NCBI GenBank assembly: GCA_003157575.1
Contig: PMKA01000064.1
Span: 5,711 to 11,868 of the forward strand
Source: Opitutia bacterium
GTDB taxonomy: Bacteria; Verrucomicrobiota; Verrucomicrobiia; Opitutales; Opitutaceae
DNA length: 6,158 nt
Direction: 5' to 3'
The position numbers and the translations under genes are program-made. Positions 6,150-6,158 of this stretch are shown here, piece after piece. The notes under the pieces were generated by a model. That model saw nothing but the letters and a program-made list of their open reading frames with translations, was not told where the DNA came from and ran no database searches. Positions within the stretch are counted from its first letter, which is position 1. Every line of letters starts with the position of its first letter.

Positions 6150-6158
6150 TCGGAGCCT

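Overview
The window is GC-rich and densely coding, and looks like chromosomal DNA of a Gram-negative-type bacterium. The DUF47-Pit pair, the DUF374 acyltransferase, the ElyC-like envelope protein, and a small Ala/Pro-rich protein with a carbohydrate-binding-like end together suggest Verrucomicrobiota, perhaps an Opitutaceae relative. That assignment is an inference from gene style and no marker gene here settles it.

Layout. Bases 2-1144 (+) are the C-terminal part of a large SMC/Rad50/YhaN-like ATPase that begins outside the window. A hairpin lies between it and a convergent higBA toxin-antitoxin operon on the minus strand (higB toxin 1561-1842, higA antitoxin 1255-1557). The operon has a recognisable promoter (TTGACG, 17 bp, TAATAA) embedded in a perfect 10-bp inverted repeat, and its -10 lies so close to the higB ATG that the mRNA is predicted to be leaderless. 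Directly after higA lies a short degenerate copy of the higB-end/higA-start junction, a likely relic of a duplicated module. Upstream of higB is an intergenic stretch with a tandem 9-mer and a 16-bp palindrome, then a complete minus-strand tRNA-Ala(CGC) whose G19-C56 tertiary pair is replaced by A19-U56.

From 2306 to 2767 (+) lies a small lineage-specific protein. It is convergent with a DUF374 lysophospholipid acyltransferase (2764-3501, -), and the two genes share one CTAG as both stop codons. Divergent from the acyltransferase is an ElyC/YdcF-like DUF218 membrane protein (3529-4320, +). The window ends with a DUF47/PhoU-like protein (4392-5030, +) and, 11 bp later, a PiT-family phosphate permease (5042-6109, +).

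How the genes work together. DUF47-Pit is a standard phosphate-uptake operon. HigB-HigA is a self-regulating toxin-antitoxin pair. The acyltransferase and the ElyC-like protein both point to envelope lipid or peptidoglycan metabolism, although they are divergent rather than in one operon. I see no wholly new multi-gene system. The most unusual items are the higBA junction relic, the predicted leaderless autoregulated hig promoter, the tRNA covariation and the shared stop.
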